From Notolepis coatsorum (lineage: Eukaryota > Chordata > Actinopteri > Aulopiformes > Paralepididae), in NCBI GenBank assembly GCA_963971535.1, contig OZ020591.1:15297623-15361622 (forward strand): 64,000 bases of DNA, read 5' to 3'. The notes beneath the pieces were generated by a model. It saw only the letters and a program-made list of their open reading frames with translations. It made no database searches and was not told where the DNA came from. The position numbers and the translations under genes were made by a program. This document shows positions 57,972 through 64,000 of this stretch, one piece after another. Within the stretch, counting starts at the first letter, position 1. Each line of letters starts with the position of its first letter.

Positions 57972-57984
57972 ATTAGGGGGCGGC
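57972..57984 (+). other. Polypurine tract of BEL-2
   Basis: TTAGGGGGCGGC directly precedes the 3' LTR. Confidence 0.75.
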
Positions 57985-59389
57985 TGTTCTGAAGGATCAG
58001 ATTAAACCGAATATATATATTTATTTATATATATATATTTAATTGTATTTGTATATCCCCTGATATCCCTTGTATATTCCTTGTACAATATGCATTGAAT
58101 ATCCCTTCTAGTCTACTGAACATCCCATAATAGTCTCCATTCTACCATTGGACGAGACCTTGGTGCCAGGTCGCCATACCCCTCAGACCAAGTTCAATCG
58201 TACCGCTCAACATGTATGGACAAGTCCTAGTTCCGCGTAGGAATATGTCTACCGCACCACTAATGGTACTATTTATTCATAGTGCGTATATATACTGCGC
58301 TATTAAAGTAGAACTTTCTTTTAGTCCAGTTCCTTACCCTCCAACAGAGCGACAGACGCAAAAGCCTCCCCGCGAACCACGTGTGGGCAGTAAGGCCAAT
58401 TCGGCCCAGTATCGGCATTGAGACATCGTGTATATTAATATTTGAATAGTCATATTTGGCACTATATCGTCGAGTTGGACGTATTCTATTAAGCTAATAA
58501 TAGTCTATTCATATGTAGTGCCTCGTGCGGTAAGAGTTCTATAGTGATCAGCACCCCCATCGTTTCGGGCATCAGCTGGACGCTTATCCAGGGTGGTTGA
58601 CCCCACGTGAAGCTGCACCCGAGGAGCTCCAGGCCAAAGAGCGAGTGGACCTGTATATTGGATTATTCTACCGACGACGGCTAGCCTTCCCCGGCTTGGA
58701 TTATGCTTTGAGTACTTTGATTATTCTATGGATAAAGGCCAACACTGCGGTGTGTTGGAAATACCCCCCCCGGAGAGGACGACAGGTGAGACGGCGCTCT
58801 GCACAGTGAGGTCGCCTCACGTCTCTCCGTCGTGGACCGGAGGACGCCGGCCACAGAGGGTCCAACTGCATTCATCTGTGGATCGAGGATCGTTGGGCAC
58901 CGTGTCGCACAACTGTGGACTCTCCCAAGATACCCTCGGCCAGACGGGATCCAGCCAGTGACTCTCTAACCCCCCCCCCCCCTCCAGCTGTCCTACAAGC
59001 AGTCGGAACCTTCCCCTAGTGTATCCAGCTATATAATCATTCAAGTATCATCGCTATTGTTCCCTAAATATTCCAGGTTGTATATTTGCTTCCTGCGCAA
59101 TCAGAGATTGGACATTCGATATTGATCTACCTACGAATACTAATTTGCCATAAAAGTGCATACTATTTCAAATCATAAATGTAATTAAGTGATCGTTGTA
59201 CATACCTTTTGCTATGTATTAAAACTCAAACTTTCGATTTGGTACATTTGTGTTGGATCCGTTTATCAGGTGGGAGTGTTCAACATATTCATACCTAGTA
59301 CTGGGTGGCCAGAGTCTAAAGTACAAGAGGTAGTGGTAGTAAGTATCATATCTAACCATACAGTCAGGGAATTGTACCCCTCAGTTACA
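57985..59389 (+). repeat. BEL-2 3' LTR
   Basis: Nearly identical to the 5' LTR; small differences are near 58336, 58515, 58545 and 58678, at a C-run near 58975, and near 59143. Confidence 0.95.
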
Positions 59390-60063
59390 CCCATCCTTTC
59401 TAGCACTGCCCACAGATACGACCATTCCAGCCTGTCAAAGGCCTTCATAGCATCCAGGGACAGCATCGCCTTACGTATGGTGTCCTCCTTGTCGGCATCA
59501 AGTACGTGCAGTATTCGTCTTATGTTCTCAGTGATCAGACGGCCTCCTATGAAGCCAGTTTGGTCCGGGTGAACTAAAGACGTCATATGCTTTTGTAATC
59601 TGATGGCTAATACCTTAGAGTACAGTTTGATATCTGTTCCGAGGAGGCTTAAAGGTCTATAACTACCGCACTCGTTGGGGTCTTTGTCTTTTTTAAGGAG
59701 TTATGAGTGCAATATTGTCATTCTTATGGAAGTTCCCCTCCTTGACTGAGTATAAGATCATATTTAGTAATAAGGGGCCAATTATGTCCCAACAAGAAAG
59801 GTACATTTCTGATGGGAAACCGTCTCTTCCAGGAGCCTTACCACTTTTCATTGCGGTTATGGCCTTCTTGAGTTCCTCTAGTGTGATCGGTGTTTCTAAC
59901 TGTTTAGCGTCATCCTCTGAAAGTTTAGGGAGAATAATTTGATTAAGAAATGTGTCCATTTTGTTTTGATCGAAGGTCGTTTCTGATTTATATAAGTCGG
60001 AGTAGAATACTTTGAATGTATCGTTTATTTTTACAGGATCTGTTACAAGTACTTGTTGTGCTC
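59390..60063 (-). pseudogene. L1-B ORF2, RT N-terminal part
   Basis: The minus strand reads SGKAPGRDGFPSEM and PDQTGFIGGRLITENIRRI. Relative to L1-A, five bases are missing near 59700, which shifts the frame within the RT. It continues left into BEL-2's target site. Confidence 0.9.
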
Positions 60064-61173
60064 TAGGGCTGCAACTAATGACTAATTTGGTAGTCGACTA
60101 ATCTGCCGATTATTTTTTCGATTAGTCGACTAATCGAAAACCAATGTAAACAACAATTTTTTTTTTTTTTTTTAATTACCTATCTTTGTGAAAGTGGCTT
60201 CTCAGCTCTGGTCCAGCTGAAGACAGAGCAGAGGAACAGATTGGACATTGAGCATGACCTCAGAGTTGCTTGTCTACCATCACCCCAGACTTTGAGACTC
60301 TTGTCAGGAGCAAACAACAACATCATAACATGATGATCCCATAGCAAATTAAAATAATGACTCATGAAACATTTGAATTTGGATCTTTAAGCCACTTTAA
60401 ATGAAAATGTATTTGAAGAACAATACAGCAATCACTCATAACAAGATAAATAAATTAAATAATACAAATTAAAGTGGAAGTGTACTTTAAATAACTTTTG
60501 TTTGCTGTGTGTGAGAGGAGTCCGTGTGTGTGTATGTGTGTGTGTCTTACTCTGATCGCTGTGTGAGTGAGAGGAGTGTGTGTACTGTGTAATTTGTGTG
60601 TGTCTTACTCTGATCGCTGTGTGAGTGAGAGGTGTGTACTGTGTAATTTGTGTATGTGTGTGTGTCTTACTCTGATCGCTGTGTGTGAGTGAGAGGAGTG
60701 TGAATGTGTGTGTCTTACTCTGATCGCTGTGTGTGAGAGAGAGGAGTGTGAATGTGTGTGTGTCTTACTCTGATCGCTGTGTGTGAGTGAGAGGAGTGTG
60801 TATGTGTGTGTGTCTTACTCTGATCGCTGTGTGTGAGTGAGAGGAGTGTGTATGTGTGTGTCTTACTCTGTTCGCTGTGTGTGAGTGAGAGGAGTGCGTG
60901 TGTAATGTATTGTGTGTCTAGTCTGATCATCATCTCCTGCAGGGGAACAATGTTTTCAATGTCCAAAATTTGCTATGGGATCATCATGTTATGATGTTGT
61001 CTGGAACCCTGAGAAGCCACTCTCACAAAGATAGGTAGTGCACAAAAAAAAAAAAAAAATTAAATAACTTTTTTTTTTTTTTTTTTTTAATGACTAATCG
61101 ACGCAACAATTTCTCGTCGACGATTTTTTATAATCGACGTCGTCGATTATGTCGACTAATCGTTGCAGCCCTA
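60064..61173. mobile_element. Fold-back hAT element
   Basis: Ends TAGGGCTGCAAC and GTTGCAGCCCTA are perfect inverses; the 8-bp duplication TTGTGCTC is perfect (60056-60063, 61174-61181), and L1-A has the empty site near 31850. The left arm (plus strand, about 60188-60320) encodes a hAT dimerisation-domain remnant: ESGFSALVQLKTEQRNRLD and DLRVA. The right arm is an inverted copy of the left arm with about 100 bp missing. Both ends therefore derive from the same, transposase-3' end. Confidence 0.9.
60540..60900. repeat. About 50-bp GT-rich minisatellite, 7 copies
   Basis: CTTACTCTGATCGCTGTGTG recurs at 60546, 60604, 60666, 60714, 60764, 60814 and 60862 (the last with TTCGCTG). It forms the centre of the fold-back hAT. 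Frames through it are artefacts. Confidence 0.93.
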
Positions 61174-62358
61174 TTGTGCTCTAATGGTAGTTATATCTGC
61201 AAATGTTGCATTAATTCTTAATCGCATGGCTAATAGGTGGCTGGGTTTGGAACCATGGGCGTACTGCTGTGGTCTTGTGCTGCGTATTTGTATTTCCGAT
61301 TGTTGTCTGTATATGGCATTGATCTCTATTTTTAGTACGTTAACTTGATTTTCTAGTCGAGTTGAGTTGTTGTATTTCAGAGAATTAAATAACGTTGAGT
61401 AAAGCGTTTCCAGCTCAGCCAGTTTTGTGCATTGATTCTTGCGCATTTTGGAGGAAAAGCTATCCGTGAAGTCTTTGATCATTCCCTTTACCGACATCCA
61501 TATTATTCTGGGGTCTTGCACCGAGTTTGCATTCTCTCGTTGGAATACTATAAGAGTTTCTTTGAGTTGTGTAATGAATTCCTTGTTATTAAGCAGCAAC
61601 GAGTTAAATCGCCATCTTGGGGCACGCGAGGATAGTATACCAAATGTACCTTTAAGGAGTAAATAACAGTGATCTGATAGTGCGTTGGGTATCATTTCCA
61701 CTTCATAATTATCAAATAGTCTCTGTGATGCAAAGACATAATCTATTCTGGATAGTGTATTATGTCTCGCAGATCGACAAGAGTACTTTCGGGTTGTGGG
61801 ATTAAGTAACCGCCATAAGTCATTTACACCTGTAATCTTCTACCAATCCTTTAATGCCTTCGATGAATTCTTTTGTTCGCTGGAAAAGGCGAGGTAAGAT
61901 TTGTCCATCCTTGGGTTCCAGATGGCATTAAAATCCGCTCCTATTATAAATGAGTAATCGGGAATGTCTAACATTGCATTGGTTAGTGTAGTGAAGAAAT
62001 CTTCTTCGTACAAATTTGGGGCGTATTCCGCTATCAACGCTATTTTCCTGTTCTTATGTTCAATCTTAGCTATAGTTATCCGACCTTCTACATCAGACCA
62101 TACTCCCTTTAGTACAATATTCAACTTACGTTTAACGACTATTGCTACACCCCGAGTTCTCGTACCAATAGAGGAGTGACTGATATTATCGTATATGTTG
62201 TCCGCTAATTTATCTATGTCTTTCCCTAGAATGTGCGTTTCGCTTAGCAGAGCAATGTCCACATGTTCTTTTTTCATCAGTGTGAGTACGCTTTTGCGTT
62301 TGAGTTGGTTATTTATTCCCCCGGTGTTCCATATCATTATATTCAAACTAGCCATGTA
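61174..62358 (-). pseudogene. L1-B ORF2, N-terminal endonuclease part
   Basis: ORF2 probably starts at the ATG near 62358, just before NIMIWNTGGINNQLKRK. APE endonuclease motifs SETH and GADFN are present; SRIDY and SDH lie further left. A TAG replaces a serine codon just after SKALKDW (near 61840), where L1-A has sense. Further left it reads into the linker before the RT up to the hAT insertion. Confidence 0.92.
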
Positions 62359-63418
62359 TACATGTTGCATTGTAATTTTTGGTAATGCTTCTAGAGTGCG
62401 AGGCAATAATAGATATACATCCCACTAGTGAGGTCCCGTTGAGAGCCGAGCTTAAAAACATACATATATACAAATAAAAATCCCCTACCCTTCCCTCCCA
62501 CCGAGAGTCGTACAGGATTGTGTTCCATGAACACAACCTTTGCGTATGACTCCCTCCCTTGCACCACCGGATATCCCAGAATGATCCAATTATCCTTAAC
62601 ATTCCTATGTATACCATAGGATCTAACACTCTAAATTCTACCATAAGTAGAATGTCGACTGTGGCTTGGCCACTTTCCCGTAAAAAATAAATAAATAAAA
62701 ATTTAAATGAGATAAAACTAAAAATAAAGACCAAAAATAAGCTTCAATTGTCATGCCCTAATCACTTACATTTTATATGAACTTGTGTAATTTATAGTAA
62801 CCCATGAATAATATGAAGGTATTGAACTGAAGAGAGAGCCTCAATAAATCAGAGAGAGCGGATGAAAAAAAAAACAAGTAAAAGGAAGAGAACATTAACT
62901 TAGATCTTAAAAGAGCATTGCTATGCTTAAACATCTAAAGTATAAATTGGAGAAGTAGTGGAATTATTTCCCATTAATAAAAAACAGTTTTTAAATACGT
63001 ATATGCAGCATTTCCCCTGACCGGGGTGGGCGATGATCGTTGTGTAGAGTGATCTTTCTGCCGGCCGGCTATGATGGTTCTGTGGTTCTGCATCTAGATA
63101 GCTGTTGATTATTCCCCCGAGGGGCTTCTGGTAGAGTGAATGACCACGTATTGCTGATATTCCAGAATGTTCCATATATCAAAGAATGCTTAGATGTTCT
63201 AGATTATTCCAATATGTCATTTTTACATTGTTTGAATGTTCCAGTATGTTCTGGAGTGTTCCAATCTTGAATCCAATATGTCCGCAATAATATAAACCCG
63301 TCGGGGAAAGCATTCAAAAACTCTGAGCACGTAGGTCTCTCTGTCCCAAATCCTCGGTTATTAAAGATTGTACTATATGGTGACCTTGCATAACTGAGAT
63401 TAAAAGGCCATTTATACA
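62359..63418 (-). other. L1-B region between ORF1 and ORF2
   Basis: About 1 kb without a supported frame separates ORF1 from ORF2, longer than is usual for L1 elements. It is AT-rich in parts; a stretch near 63000-63110 is GC-rich. It may be a genuine long spacer of this family or hold an old insertion. Confidence 0.55.
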
Positions 63419-64000
63419 CTATTCTGCGTGTTGTGCAGACAAGAATTTGGCTGCATCTTCAGGCGAGTTGAGGAGAACCCTTGCTCCTTGTTTATCGACA
63501 ATGCGAAGTATTGCAGGGTATATTAGTAGGGGTCTGTATTTCTCCAGGTATAGTTGAGACATCACCGTCTTGAACTTGGCACGCAGTTCCACTACATCAC
63601 GACAATAATCTTCAAAGCAGTGTATTGGTACCTCCATGTATTTCAGATTGCCTTTCATCCTGCGAGTTTCACGAATAATCATTTCTTTTATTCTGACTTG
63701 GCGCAGTATAACCAATATCACTCTGGGCTTAGCGTTATTGCCAATGGAGCGGGTCCCCAATCTGAAGCACTGTTCCACCTCTGGTATTTTAGGAAGGATC
63801 TCTGTTCCCAAGATTTTCTGTAATTCTGTGGCAAACTCTTCAGGGTTTGCACATCTCACTGATTCGTCCAGACCGACAATACGAATATTCAGCTTGCGTT
63901 TTTGATATTCCATCTAGAATATTTTGGCTTTCTGTTCTTCATTGATTCGCTTAAGCTCCAACGTTATTTCGCTGAGCTCCGTCTTGATTTCTTTGTAGTT
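63419..64000 (-). pseudogene. L1-B ORF1 (partial at window edge)
   Basis: The minus strand encodes an L1 ORF1p: a coiled-coil end (LSEITLELKRINEEQKAKIF, at the edge), a TAG near 63914, then KLNIRIVGLDE (RRM-like), RVILVILRQVRIKEMIIRE and a C-terminal domain ending at 63419. ORF1p binds the LINE RNA as a trimer. The TAG is a probable nonsense change in what should be one frame. The N-terminus lies outside the window. Confidence 0.85.

Larger units (their letters stand above)
50294..59389 (+). mobile_element. BEL-2: BEL/Pao LTR retrotransposon in L1-B
   Basis: LTRs of 1406 bp (50294-51699) and 1405 bp (57985-59389) enclose gag-pol. The 5-bp duplication CCCAT is perfect (50289-50293, 59390-59394). 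L1-A shows the unoccupied site near 31180. It is related to BEL-1, with similar Gag and Pol, the same primer site and purine tract, but its LTRs are clearly diverged, so it is a sister subfamily. By eye the two LTRs differ at about six places. Confidence 0.97.
48109..64000 (-). mobile_element. L1-B: long L1-like LINE, split by BEL-2 and a hAT
   Basis: Segments 48109-50293, 59390-60063 and 61174-64000 form one minus-strand L1 colinear with L1-A and extended 5' through ORF1. The 3' end lies at the T-run at 48109. The 5' end is beyond the window, so its target duplication cannot be checked. It is the longer of the two related copies but carries several inactivating changes. Confidence 0.93.

Overview
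This is a eukaryotic window, almost certainly from a ray-finned fish. It carries BEL/Pao LTR retrotransposons, L1-like and CR1/L2-type LINEs, hAT, TTAA-target (piggyBac/Kolobok-like) and Harbinger-like DNA elements, a tRNA-derived SINE and many minisatellites. I see no operons, bacterial genes, rRNA, functional tRNA or CRISPR. Nearly all long open frames are transposable-element genes or frames opened by tandem repeats.

Layout. 1-2050: a fold-back palindrome, a small hAT-type element with perfect 8-bp target duplications (TSDs), and two adjacent minisatellites (40 bp and 37 bp units). 2130-7430: an L1 3' fragment running into a composite LTR-like repeat present twice, with a 62-bp minisatellite and an internal 41-44 bp minisatellite that has higher-order organisation. 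7576-16639: BEL-1, minus strand, complete (1381-bp LTRs, TSD CTTAC, tRNA-Tyr-type primer site), one gag-pol frame cut by two nonsense codons. 16870-26900: a patchwork of LINE fragments, a SINE, an (AAT)n tract and a candidate host promoter with first exon near 22.6-22.8 kb. 27.6 kb and 34.65-36.36 kb: candidate host exons on the plus strand, the second split by a Harbinger-like element. 28423-34501: a TTAA element containing a hAT element containing L1-A containing a LINE tail. 36480-40700: minus-strand LINE fragments interrupted by TTAA elements. 41227-47796: BEL-3 (TSD ATGCC), with a TTAA element in its 5' LTR and its pol centre replaced by an L1 reverse-transcriptase segment. 48109-64000: L1-B, minus strand, running off the right edge, split by BEL-2 (50294-59389, TSD CCCAT) and by a fold-back hAT element (60064-61173, 8-bp TSD).

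How the parts relate. L1-A and L1-B are close copies that serve as each other's empty site, as do the two BEL-3 LTRs. The insertion order can therefore be read directly from the DNA. No autonomous element here looks intact: BEL-1 has two stops, BEL-2 two frameshifts plus a small duplication, L1-A a homopolymer frameshift, and L1-B stops and a deletion. The only host signal is a possible plus-strand gene with its promoter near 22.6 kb and exons near 27.7 and 34.7 kb. I could not identify it. I found no convincing new biological system. The strongest oddities are the mosaic BEL-3, the fold-back hAT, the LINE copies with inverted 3' ends, the higher-order minisatellite and the TE-split exon.
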